This document shows positions 1 to 7,020 of a stretch of DNA of 64,000 bases, in pieces. The translations under genes were made by a program, and so were the position numbers. This stretch comes from an uncultured Collinsella sp. Its GTDB lineage: Bacteria; Actinomycetota; Coriobacteriia; Coriobacteriales; Coriobacteriaceae. Each line of letters opens with the position of its first letter. The stretch's first letter is position 1. Location of the stretch: positions 44,838 to 108,837 of the forward strand of contig CABVDE010000002.1 in assembly GCA_902496945.1 (NCBI GenBank), given 5' to 3'. The notes under the pieces are model-generated. The model worked only from the letters and a program-made list of their open reading frames with translations. It was not told where the DNA came from and ran no database searches.

Positions 1-362
1 GCCTGCGTCGCTGTCGTATAGGCACGCACTAGACCGCCTGGCCCCAATAACGTGCCGCCAAAGTAACGTGTCACCACACAGCAAACATTCTTGAGCCCCG
101 CGCCGCGCAAAACCTCAAGCGTCGGCATGCCACTCGTGCGACTCGGCTCACCGTCATCGCTCTGGCGCTCACGTCCATCAACCAAAATCCAGGCAGGGAC
201 ATTATGTCGAGCATCATAATGGCGTTTCCGAACCATCTCGATAAAGGAATTCGCCTCGTCCTCGGACTCAATATGGACCAGCTGGGCAATAAACCGACTC
301 TTACGGTCCACAAACTCGCCCGTAGCCTCAATATTCGAATGCAGAGTAAAATAGCTGTCCAA
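1..362 (-). CDS. YigZ/IMPACT family protein (UPF0029), 3' end beyond the window
   Basis: About 120 N-terminal residues are visible; the C-terminus lies left of position 1. Family hallmarks read in order: SRFIA near residue 22, DDGEPS at 69-74, then GMPTLEVLRGAGLKNV and TRYFGGTLLGPGGLVRAY running to residue 115. The family is linked to translation control (IMPACT in eukaryotes); its bacterial role is unclear. There is no ATG: an in-frame TGA lies just upstream and two TTG codons follow (363-365 and 360-362). The second is best spaced from a GAGGGG Shine-Dalgarno sequence, so it is chosen. Codons here favour U-ending forms more than most neighbours. Family assignment is firm, start likely. Confidence 0.85.
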   Translation of the reverse strand, partial: MDSYFTLHSNIEATGEFVDRKSRFIAQLVHIESEDEANSFIEMVRKRHYDARHNVPAWILVDGRERQSDDGEPSRTSGMPTLEVLRGAGLKNVCCVVTRYFGGTLLGPGGLVRAYTTATQ

Positions 363-479
363 CAAAGCCCCTCAACAGAATAAAGCGCGCTAACAAACAG
401 CCTCAATAATACGGCAAAGACTACGTCGGTTACCCCGGTAAAAAGAGCGAAACCGCCGATGCCCAGGCGAAAACAGCGA

Positions 480-577
480 GACGGCGTCAGCTGAGTCGAT
501 TTGGCCCGAAAGAGGAGGGAGCACGCCTTATGGCGGCGACCGACGAATGAGCGCCAAATCGGCCAGCTGACGCCGTC
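480..577 (-). terminator. Stem element A: long structured terminator-like element behind rnpB
   Basis: A 14-bp perfect arm (480-493 with 564-577) continues past one bulged A (494) into an 11-bp near-perfect arm (495-505 with 553-563). It encloses a core with GAAAGAGGAGGG on one side, CCGACGAATGA on the other, and a small GCC/GGC hairpin between. It starts about 20 nt past the rnpB 3' end, and on the minus strand it is followed by a T-rich stretch (TCGCTGTTTTCG), which suggests it ends the rnpB transcript. A second element of the same plan but different arm sequence lies at 63889-63986. Structure is read directly from sequence; termination is inferred. Confidence 0.6.
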
Positions 578-595
578 GCAGCGTCGACAAGAAAG

Positions 596-957
596 CTGAG
601 TGGGCCGATAAGCCGGGTTCTGTCGTGAACGGTCATTTATCTTGTCTGCACGTTACCGTGCAGCTCCACGCACGCTACCCGAACGCGGACCGGGCCGGCC
701 CATAGCGTTCCTATTCGCGCTTGCTCCGGATGGGGCTTGCCAAGCCGCCGTGTTGCCACGACGCTGGTGGTCTCTTACACCACCGTTTCAGCTTTTCCCT
801 TTACGCCTTGCGGCGCAGGTGGGAGTCTTCTTTTCTGCGGCGCTTTCCGTCGGATCACTCCGCCCGGCCGTTAGCCGGCATCCCGCCCTCTGGAGCCCGG
901 ACTTTCCTCACGCGTGCTGCAAGCAGCACATCGCGCGACCGTCTGGCCCACTCAGCA
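596..957 (-). ncRNA. rnpB: RNase P RNA, bacterial class A
   Basis: Catalytic RNA of ribonuclease P, which matures tRNA 5' ends. On the minus strand the conserved 5' block GAGGAAAGUCCGGGCUCC is present, then the AGAGACCACCAG segment mid-molecule, and near the 3' end ACAGAACCCGGCUUAUCG, all hallmarks of class A RNase P RNA. The ends GAGTGGGCCAGAC and CGGCCCACTC pair to close helix P1 and set the limits. Roughly 360 nt is normal for the class. It lies between rpsA (upstream, same strand) and stem element A. The exact ends are uncertain by a few bases. Open frames across it are artefacts. Confidence 0.95.
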
Positions 958-964
958 GTGCAAG

Positions 965-991
965 AGTGTAGCACACCGTTGCCGCAGGCAA
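965..991 (-). promoter_or_regulatory. Likely rnpB promoter
   Basis: On the minus strand TTGCCT (986-991) precedes TACACT (965-970), and a TG one base before the -10 makes it an extended -10. Transcription would start at the first bases of the RNase P RNA. The 15-nt spacer is short, so the -35 assignment is weak. Confidence 0.4.
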
Positions 992-1225
992 TGGCACAAC
1001 GCAAGCGTTCGACACGATAAACCAAGACCACGCCATGCAGTACAATAGGAATGCCGATGGGCAACGTCGCCAGTCGAGACGCGACCGCGCTCCGCACCCC
1101 TCCGTCTACTCGGTGCGTTCCCGCCTCCTCCCCGAGGCGGGATGTCGGCGTTTTTTCATACACCGACAACTCAATAGCAAGCAGATGTTCAAAGTCGCAA
1201 CAGGGGCTTCCAGCATTGCAAACGC
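992..1225. other. Intergenic stretch between rnpB and the rpsA terminator
   Basis: No convincing gene. It holds two GC-rich hairpins: CCCGCCTC pairing with GAGGCGGG around 1120-1141, and GCACC pairing with GGGTGC around 1090-1115. A T-run near 1150 follows the first hairpin on the plus strand. It may be rpsA 3' or rnpB 5' regulatory sequence; nothing specific was recognised. Confidence 0.3.
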
Positions 1226-1257
1226 AAAAAGGGACCCGTCCATTGCGGACGAATCCC
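1226..1257 (-). terminator. Intrinsic terminator of rpsA
   Basis: On the minus strand GGGATTCGTCC and GGACGGGTCCC form a stem followed by TTTTTG, 27 nt past the rpsA stop codon. A standard rho-independent terminator. Confidence 0.8.
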
Positions 1258-1283
1258 TTAAAGCAAGTGATCGTCAAACCGAT

Positions 1284-2450
1284 TTACTCGGCGTCGGTCT
1301 CCTCGTCCTTCTTCTCGGAAGGCAGCGGAGTAACCTCGATCTCGACGCCCAGAGTCTCAGCAGCGGACTTCATAGACAGGGAGATACGACGACGGTCGAG
1401 GTCGATCTCCATGACCTTGACCTGAACCTTGTCGCCCACGTGGGTGACCTGAGAAGGCTGGTCGACGTGCTTGTTGGCCATCTCGGAGATGTGCACCAGG
1501 CCCTCGATGCCCTCGCCCAGATCGACGAAAGCGCCAAACGGGACAAGCTTGGTCACAGTGCCCTCGACGATAGCGCCGACGGGGTACTTCTTGACCAGTG
1601 CGCGCCACGGATCCTCGGTGGTCTGCTTGAGACCCAGGGAGATGCGCTCGCGGTTGAGATCGACGTCGAGAACCTCGACCTCGACCTCCTGGCCGACCTT
1701 GACAACCTCGGAAGGATGGTTGACGTGGTTCCAGGAGAGCTCAGAGATGTGGATGAGACCGTCGATACCGCCGAGGTCGACGAAGGCGCCGAAGTCGACG
1801 ATGGAGGAAACGGTGCCCTGGAGACGCATGCCAGACTTGAGCTTGGACAGGATCTCGGAACGCTCGGCCTTACGGGACTCCTCAAGCACGACGCGACGGG
1901 AGAGAACGACGTTGTTGCGATTGCGGTCCATCTCGATGACGCGGGCCTCGATGCGGGTGCCCATGTAGGAGGTGAGGTCCTTGACGCGACGGAGGTCGAC
2001 GAGGGAAGCGGGCAGGAAGCCACGCAGGCCGATGTCGAGGATCAGGCCGCCCTTGACAACCTCGATAACCTCGCCCTCGACGTTCTCGCCGGAGTTGAAC
2101 TTCTCCTCGATGCGGTTCCAAGCACGCTCGTACTCGGCACGCTTCTTGGAAAGGACCAGACGACCGTCCTTGTCCTCCTTTTGGAGAACCAGGGCCTCGA
2201 TGGAATCACCGAGTGCAACGATGTCTGCAGGGTTAGCGTCCTTGCGGATGGACAGCTCGCGGACCGGGATAACGCCCTCGGACTTGAATCCGATGTCAAC
2301 GAGCACCTCGTCATGCTCAATCTTAACGACAGTACCGTTAACGAGATCGCCCTCATCAAAGTCGGTAATCGTACCGTCGATGAGGTTGTTCATCTCCTCC
2401 TCGTTGACATCGTCAAGAGAGAAAATGGACGAGTTCTGAATCTCACTCAA
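1284..2450 (-). CDS. rpsA: 30S ribosomal protein S1 (four-S1-domain form)
   Basis: 388 residues with four S1 RNA-binding repeats. The first two begin near residues 33 (GDLVNGTVVKIEHDEVLVDI) and 122 (GENVEGEVIEVVKGG) and are more divergent. The last two are canonical: GTVSSIVDFGAFVDLG near 210 and GTVTKLVPFGAFVDLG near 295, each ending in an ISL motif. S1 helps mRNA bind the 30S subunit. Actinobacterial S1 proteins typically have four repeats rather than the six of Proteobacteria, which fits. The tail is acidic (KKDEETDAE). It is monocistronic here, with its own terminator, and divergent from the HAD gene. Confidence 0.95.
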   Translation of the reverse strand: MSEIQNSSIFSLDDVNEEEMNNLIDGTITDFDEGDLVNGTVVKIEHDEVLVDIGFKSEGVIPVRELSIRKDANPADIVALGDSIEALVLQKEDKDGRLVLSKKRAEYERAWNRIEEKFNSGENVEGEVIEVVKGGLILDIGLRGFLPASLVDLRRVKDLTSYMGTRIEARVIEMDRNRNNVVLSRRVVLEESRKAERSEILSKLKSGMRLQGTVSSIVDFGAFVDLGGIDGLIHISELSWNHVNHPSEVVKVGQEVEVEVLDVDLNRERISLGLKQTTEDPWRALVKKYPVGAIVEGTVTKLVPFGAFVDLGEGIEGLVHISEMANKHVDQPSQVTHVGDKVQVKVMEIDLDRRRISLSMKSAAETLGVEIEVTPLPSEKKDEETDAE

Positions 2451-2765
2451 AGGTGGACCCCTTTCGAACTACGGGGCCCCGATTGCTAGGACCTACAGAA
2501 GGGTGCGACAAGCACACAACGTTTAGGAACACTCGGGAGCCGACAGATACTGATGTGACGCTTATGCAATCACGTCCGTATAGATTACGGGGAAATCGCT
2601 TCGATTTCAAGCGTGAACTGCGATTTTTTACTCGTATGGAGACTTTTTCGCAATCTTGTGAACGACTGTCTCCACAAGTTGACGATGAGCAGCTAGGCAC
2701 ACTGCTTTGGGGTAAAGTATCCCAGACATACGATTCTGGAACGATTTTTCGAGAAAGGTGCCCGC
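2451..2765. other. Divergent intergenic region between rpsA and a HAD hydrolase
   Basis: This 315-nt stretch is less GC-rich than its neighbours and presumably holds both promoters. For the plus-strand gene, TTGGGG (2707-2712) and TACGAT (2729-2734), 16 nt apart, are a plausible promoter. A long rpsA leader is possible, but no riboswitch or leader ORF was recognised. Confidence 0.35.
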
Positions 2766-3524
2766 GTGCTCAAAGCAGTCGTTTTCGATATGGACGAGAC
2801 GCTTCTTAGCATCAACCTCAACGCGTTCATCCTTCGCTATTTTAAGGATGTCTCGTCGATGCTCGCGGATATCGGACGTCGCAGCCGCGGGGGCACGATG
2901 GCGCGCCTCGGCACCATCCTGGTCGACCTCAACGCCAATCGCCGCAACAGCACGGACAATCGCACCAATCTTGAGTTTTACCAGACCGAGGTCGAGCGCC
3001 GGTGCGGCATTTGCCTCTCGGACCCACTTATCTACGAGGCGTTTACCTGCTACGATCACGAAGTTCTACCGTACAAGAACGATGACATGATCAACGCAAA
3101 AGCCATGCCGGGTGCGCACGCCGCGCTTCAAGCCGTACAGGACGCAGGGCTGCGCTGCGCGCTCTTCACCAACCCCAGCTTTCCTCAAGGCGCCATCGAG
3201 TGCCGCATGGGCTGGGGCGAGCTGACAGACGCGCCCTTCGAGCTCGTAACGCACATGGGCAACGCCACGCGCTGCAAGCCCGATGCCACATATTATCTAG
3301 AGCAGCTGCAGGTCATGGGGCTCGAGCCACATGAGGTCCTCATGGTGGGCAACGACCCCAAGCGCGATTTCCCCAGCCCCGACTGCGGCATTCAAACCGC
3401 CTATGTGGGCCAAGGAAAGCCCGGCCGAGCAACCTGGCGTGGAACCATGGAAGACTTCGCCCGCGACTTTAACGCCGTAGTAGAAGCCTTCTACGAGCAC
3501 CAAATAGCCGACGAACTAAGCTAG
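2766..3524 (+). CDS. HAD-superfamily hydrolase
   Basis: 252 residues with the four HAD motifs in order: FDMDETLLS at the N-terminus (nucleophile Asp in DxD), FTNPS near residue 136 (motif II, with Asn in place of the usual Ser/Thr neighbourhood), a Lys in CKPDATYYLEQL near 170 (motif III), and MVGNDPKRDF near 195 (motif IV, acidic Mg ligands). Probably a cytosolic phosphatase; the substrate cannot be told. The GTG start at 2766 is chosen because GAAAGG sits about 8 nt upstream and the nucleophile follows immediately, as usual for the family. It faces the broken DeoR gene. Confidence 0.8.
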   Translation: MLKAVVFDMDETLLSINLNAFILRYFKDVSSMLADIGRRSRGGTMARLGTILVDLNANRRNSTDNRTNLEFYQTEVERRCGICLSDPLIYEAFTCYDHEVLPYKNDDMINAKAMPGAHAALQAVQDAGLRCALFTNPSFPQGAIECRMGWGELTDAPFELVTHMGNATRCKPDATYYLEQLQVMGLEPHEVLMVGNDPKRDFPSPDCGIQTAYVGQGKPGRATWRGTMEDFARDFNAVVEAFYEHQIADELS

Positions 3525-3539
3525 TCCCCAAATCAGGAA

Positions 3540-3606
3540 TGGGGCGCACATTTGCCCCACGCTTCGTTACGTGGGCAACGGCTTGAGGGCAAGATGCGAT
3601 GCCCCA
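3540..3606. terminator. Compound hairpins between convergent genes
   Basis: Inverted repeats TGGGGC/GCCCCA (3540-3560, alternatively with 3601-3606) and CCCACG/CGTGGG (about 3556-3575) overlap, so more than one fold is possible. The position between two convergent reading frames suggests bidirectional termination, although no clear T-run follows. Confidence 0.4.
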
Positions 3607-3611
3607 GTGTC

Positions 3612-4070
3612 CTAGGCCGTGATCATTTTGACGCGTTCGCCGATTTTGGCGTCGCGCTTGTCGGAAATAACAGTAAAGCCCTCCAGGTCGCACACCTTTA
3701 CATTTGAAAACACGTGGAACTTGGAGCTATCGGCGAGTACGTAACTCGCTTGGGAATTCTGCATCACGATACGTTTTTTGATAGCCTCGGGATAACCTGG
3801 CGTCATGATGCCGCGGTCCTCGTCCACCGCGTTGACACCTATAAACGCCCGGTCAAAGTACAGCTCGCGCAGCGCGCTCTCAACCATAGGACCGGTGAGC
3901 GAGCAGGTAACGGGGTTGAAGTCGCCGCCAATTACCACCACCTTAGCAGCAAGCTCGCCCGTAAACCGACATGCATAGCCGTTGGTGGTGTAGATAGTCA
4001 CCGGCTTGTCGACGAGCAGGCTCAGGAGCGCCGTCGCGGTGGTACCGGAGTCGACAGCGAGATGAGACCG
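3612..4070 (-). pseudogene. DeoR/GlpR-type regulator lacking its N-terminal helix-turn-helix
   Basis: The frame encodes a nearly complete DeoR C-terminal sensor domain: DSGTTATALLSLL, TIYTTNGYACRFTGELAAKV, GPMVESALRELYFDRAFIG and a typical Lys/Asp-rich end. Upstream of DSGTT the homology stops at about 4055 and an in-frame TGA occurs at 4071-4073. The roughly 80 residues of DNA-binding domain that the family needs are absent in all frames. The DNA beyond the junction reads as the 3' end of a different plus-strand gene, so a deletion or rearrangement has fused two remnants. It cannot act as a normal repressor. Confidence 0.7.
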
Positions 4071-4210
4071 TCACGCCCGAAGACCCCGCTTTCGCCGCCG
4101 AGGAGCGCGCGGCGCACGTGGCCCATGAGGAGCGGCTCGAGCATATCGAGGGGCTCCTTCCCAAGAAGGGAAACGACCCTGCGGGACGACACGGCGAAAA
4201 CCATCGTTGA
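4060..4210 (+). pseudogene. 3' fragment of an unidentified plus-strand gene
   Basis: A plus-strand frame reads as plausible protein, including AAEERAAHVAHEERLEHIEG followed by LLPKKGNDPAG and a stop at 4208-4210. It is acidic and helical with native codon use. There is no start codon context, because its left side runs straight into the truncated DeoR gene. I read it as the surviving C-terminus of a deleted gene upstream of trpS. It could be chance coding-like sequence; the family was not recognised. Confidence 0.35.
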
Positions 4211-4299
4211 TTCCGGCAAGAGACGCCGTTTCTCTGGTAGCTTCATCTTCAACCAAGACCGACAATGCCGGCCAGGCACTCAACCCAAAAGGAGACAGC

Positions 4300-5349
4300 A
4301 TGCCCAACGAGCTCAGCTATGAGGTCAGCCTCGAGCGCAGCAACCAGATCCGCGCCGACCTGCCGCAGCACCCCGAGAAGTACACCATGCTCACCGGCGA
4401 CCGCCCCACCGGCCGTCTGCACCTGGGCCACTACTTCGGCACGCTCAAGAGCCGTGTCGAGCTGCAGGACATGGGCGTCCACACCAACGTGCTCATCGCC
4501 GACTACCAGGTCATCACCGACCGCGACAGCACCGATAACATCTAGGACAACGTCTACAACATGGTCATCGACTACCTGGCCTGCGGCCTGGACCCCGACA
4601 AGACGATGATCTACACGCACTCCGCCGTGCCCGCGGCAAACCAGCTCATGCTGCCGTTCTTGTCGCTCGTCTCCGAGGCCCTGCTGCAGCGCAACCCCAC
4701 CGTCAAGGCCGAGATGGAGGCCAGCGGCCATGAGCTCACCGGCCTTTTGCTCACCTACCCCGTGCACCAGGCGTGCGACATCTTGTTCTGCAAGGGCAAC
4801 GTGGTGCCGGTCGGGCGCGACCAGCTGCCGCACATCGAGCTCACCCGCACCATCGCACGCAAGTTCAACAACCGCTACGGCAAGGTGTTCTCCGAGGTCG
4901 ACGCGCTGCTGTCCGACACGCCGCTGCTGCCCGGCTTGGACGGGCGCAAGATGAGCAAGTCTTACGGCAACGCCATCAACATCTCGATGACGGCCGAGGA
5001 GACCGCCAAGCGCATCAAGAAGAGCCAGACCGACGGCGAGCGTATGATCACGTTCGACCCCGAAGCCCGTCCCGGTGTGTCCGGCCTGCTCTCCACCGCC
5101 GCGATCTGCACCGGCCGCTCCGAGGTCGAGATCGCCGAAGAGATCGGCATGGGCGGCTCCGGCCAGCTCAAGAAGTACGTCACCGAAAGCGTGAACGAGT
5201 ACTTTGCCCCCATCCGCGCCCGCCGCGAGGAACTGGTCCAGGATATGGACTACGTCAAGGACGTCCTACGCGAGGGCAATCGCCGTGCCAACGAGGTCGC
5301 CGAGGCGACGCTCGCCGAGGTACGCGAAGCCATGGGCATGGTGTACTAG
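4300..5349 (+). pseudogene. trpS: Tryptophanyl-tRNA synthetase interrupted by an in-frame amber codon
   Basis: Class I synthetase of 350 codons charging tRNA-Trp. The ATG at 4300 follows AAAAGGAGA with good spacing. PTGRLHLGHYFG (HIGH motif) lies near residue 30 and GRKMSKSYGN (KMSKS) near 215. Codon 82 is TAG (4543-4545) inside ADYQVITDRDSTDNI-stop-DNVYNMVIDY, where relatives have Gln, so one C-to-T change of CAG explains it. The frame and both catalytic motifs are otherwise intact. Either the gene is newly dead and another TrpS exists elsewhere, or the amber codon is suppressed, or the base is a sequencing error. Confidence 0.85.
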
Positions 5350-5350
5350 C

Positions 5351-6181
5351 ATGTACCGCCTTGTTGCAAGCGATATGGACGAGACCTTCCTCAACTCCAA
5401 TCACGCCATCCCCGAGGTGAACTTCCGCGCGCTCAAGCGCATGAAGGAGCTGGGGGTTCTGTTCGTCCCCTCAAGCGGGCGCTGGTACTCGTCCATCATG
5501 CACAATTTCGCGACCGTCGATGCGTCGTTGCTCGAAGGCGGATACGTTCTGTCGTACAACGGCGGGTTTATCAACCGCGTGGGCGACCCCTGCCCGCTCA
5601 CCACCTGCGGACTCTCGCGCGACTGTGCCGAGCAGCTCTATCAAAAGGGCCTTGAGCTGGGGCTTAGCATGCACATCAACGTCGCCGACGGACACGTCTT
5701 CGTGCCCGATGCGGACGACGACGAGCGTGCGTACCTCACCTCGATCAGCGGCGTGGCGCATATCTCGAGCGCAGACCACCCCGACCTGTCCTTCCTGGAT
5801 GGGCGCGACATCGTGAAGATCCTGTTTGTGAACAGGGACTTTGACGCACTGCAGAAGCTCGGGGGCGATCTTGAGCCCCTGGCGCAGCGCCTTGGCGTCG
5901 AGATCACGTTCTCCTCGAAGCGCTACCTCGAGTTCATGCCCGCAGGCGTGAACAAGGGAGCCGGCCTGATGCGCCTGGCCGAGATGCTCGGTATCCCCAT
6001 GAGCGAGGTTATCGCGGTGGGTGACTCCGCCAACGACCTCTCCATGATCCAGGCCGCCGGACTCGGCGTGGGCGTGGCGAACGTCACCGACGACGTGCGC
6101 CCCCACTGCGACGCCGTGCTCGAGACCACGGGCATGGACGGCGCGTTTGAGGAGCTTGTCGAGAGGTTCTTGGAGGCGTAG
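5351..6181 (+). CDS. Cof-type HAD-IIB family phosphatase
   Basis: 276 residues. The N-terminal motif LVASDMDETFLNSNHAIP carries the nucleophile Asp, PSSGRWYS near residue 42 is motif II, NKGAGLMRL near 202 gives the motif III Lys, and VGDSANDLSMIQAAG near 225 is motif IV. Cof-type enzymes dephosphorylate small sugar phosphates or cofactor precursors such as pyridoxal phosphate; the substrate here is unknown. The ATG lies one base after the trpS stop codon, so the two are co-transcribed and probably translationally coupled. Confidence 0.85.
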   Translation: MYRLVASDMDETFLNSNHAIPEVNFRALKRMKELGVLFVPSSGRWYSSIMHNFATVDASLLEGGYVLSYNGGFINRVGDPCPLTTCGLSRDCAEQLYQKGLELGLSMHINVADGHVFVPDADDDERAYLTSISGVAHISSADHPDLSFLDGRDIVKILFVNRDFDALQKLGGDLEPLAQRLGVEITFSSKRYLEFMPAGVNKGAGLMRLAEMLGIPMSEVIAVGDSANDLSMIQAAGLGVGVANVTDDVRPHCDAVLETTGMDGAFEELVERFLEA

Positions 6182-6232
6182 CGCGTCCGCTGCTCGCGGG
6201 CGCGCCGATACCCGCGCACTGAAAGGTTTGTG

Positions 6233-6565
6233 ATGACTGATAGGAACCGCGAGGGCTTCTTCGAGAGCGTCTACGAGATGGTCGCACAGGTTCCCGCGGG
6301 CATGGTCACCACCTACGGGCAGATCGCCAAGCTCGTCGGCGAGCCCAGGCGAGCCCGTTACGTGGGATATGCCCTGCACGTCAACCCTCAACCGGGCGTC
6401 ATCCCCTGCCATCGCATCGTGTTTGCCGACGGCCGCCTCGCTGCGGGCTTCGCCTTTGGCGGACCTGAGGCGCAACGTGAGCTGCTCGAAGCCGAGGGTG
6501 TCGAATTTCTCGACGACGGCCGAGTCGACCTCACCCGGTACCGCTGGCCTGCGGGCGTGATGTAG
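6233..6565 (+). CDS. MGMT-domain protein (alkyltransferase or alkyltransferase-like)
   Basis: 110 residues made only of the C-terminal DNA-binding/active-site domain of O6-alkylguanine-DNA alkyltransferases: VPAGMVTTYGQIAKLVG, the helix-turn-helix part RARYVGYALHVNP, and the active-site tetrad PCHRIV near residue 61. The length matches alkyltransferase-like proteins, but those usually have Trp in place of the Cys; the Cys here implies real alkyl transfer is possible. Such proteins flip out damaged guanine in DNA. The ATG at 6233 fits GAAAGG upstream better than the GTG at 6230. It may share a transcript with the Cof phosphatase 51 nt upstream. Confidence 0.8.
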   Translation: MTDRNREGFFESVYEMVAQVPAGMVTTYGQIAKLVGEPRRARYVGYALHVNPQPGVIPCHRIVFADGRLAAGFAFGGPEAQRELLEAEGVEFLDDGRVDLTRYRWPAGVM

Positions 6566-6606
6566 GGGCGCGAGGAGCGGCAGGCAGGCCCGGTCCCCGG
6601 CAGTGC

Positions 6607-6902
6607 CCATACCACCCGCGGGCATGCGCACCGTGAAGCGCTCGAAGACGTCTGTCGCCTCGCTGCGCTCGCGCGCGCCGCGGCGAGCGACCCACGCAAT
6701 CAGCGGGCCGACGATGAACACGGTCATACCGACGCGCAGAATGGATTCGAGCAGATTACTCATAGGGGCCACCGCCTCGGGCTCTGGAGATTAACTGCAG
6801 GAAACGCTGCCAGAACGATGGGATGCGCACAACGTAAGGAGCCGCGTATCGGCAAGCGGCGGCATCGCAATCGCCCGGCGAACAGATGATGATCGGCGCC
6901 GG
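6607..6902 (-). pseudogene. Remnants of a lost two-gene operon
   Basis: Two coding-like pieces overlap at an ATGAGTAA junction on the minus strand. One frame ends PYVVRIPSFWQRFLQLISRA plus a short tail and stops at 6756-6758: the C-terminus of some protein with no start. The other begins MSNLLESILRVGMTVFIVGP at 6763 with a hydrophobic helix at residues 10-26, and remains plausible only to about residue 50 before turning into shadow sequence opposite the MGMT gene. The tight overlap is typical of real operons, so I infer that both ends of a gene pair were deleted. Neither family was recognised; a short intact membrane protein is the alternative reading of the second piece. Confidence 0.35.
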
Positions 6903-6915
6903 GCCAGACGAATTA

Positions 6916-6964
6916 AACAAAAGGGTGGTCGACGGCGCCCTCGCAGGCGCACCGTCGACCACCC
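6916..6964 (-). terminator. Terminator of the MFS gene
   Basis: GGGTGGTCGACGG pairs with CCGTCGACCACCC (6923-6964), and on the minus strand is followed by TTTTGTTT. It lies 57 nt past the MFS stop codon. Confidence 0.85.
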
Positions 6965-7020
6965 TTCACGTCGCAGCGACCCTACGAGCCGTCCGAAACG
7001 AAACGCACTCCGCCAGAGCG

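Noticed and set aside
71..406. A 111-codon ATG frame at the left edge
   Set aside because: The adjacent frame encodes a clear YigZ/IMPACT protein from a TTG start; this one is its shadow.
642..971. Open frames of about 100 codons across 642-1020
   Set aside because: They lie across the RNase P RNA gene, whose conserved blocks explain the sequence.
2628..3059. A minus-strand frame opposite the HAD gene at 2766
   Set aside because: HAD motifs on the plus strand are complete; the antisense frame has no recognisable features.
4022..4279. A minus-strand frame just upstream of the DeoR fragment as the missing DeoR N-terminus
   Set aside because: No helix-turn-helix pattern in any minus-strand frame; the plus strand reads more like coding sequence here.
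5471..6772. A 433-codon minus-strand open frame opposite the Cof phosphatase and MGMT genes
   Set aside because: Only its first ~50 residues look protein-like; the rest mirrors real plus-strand genes.
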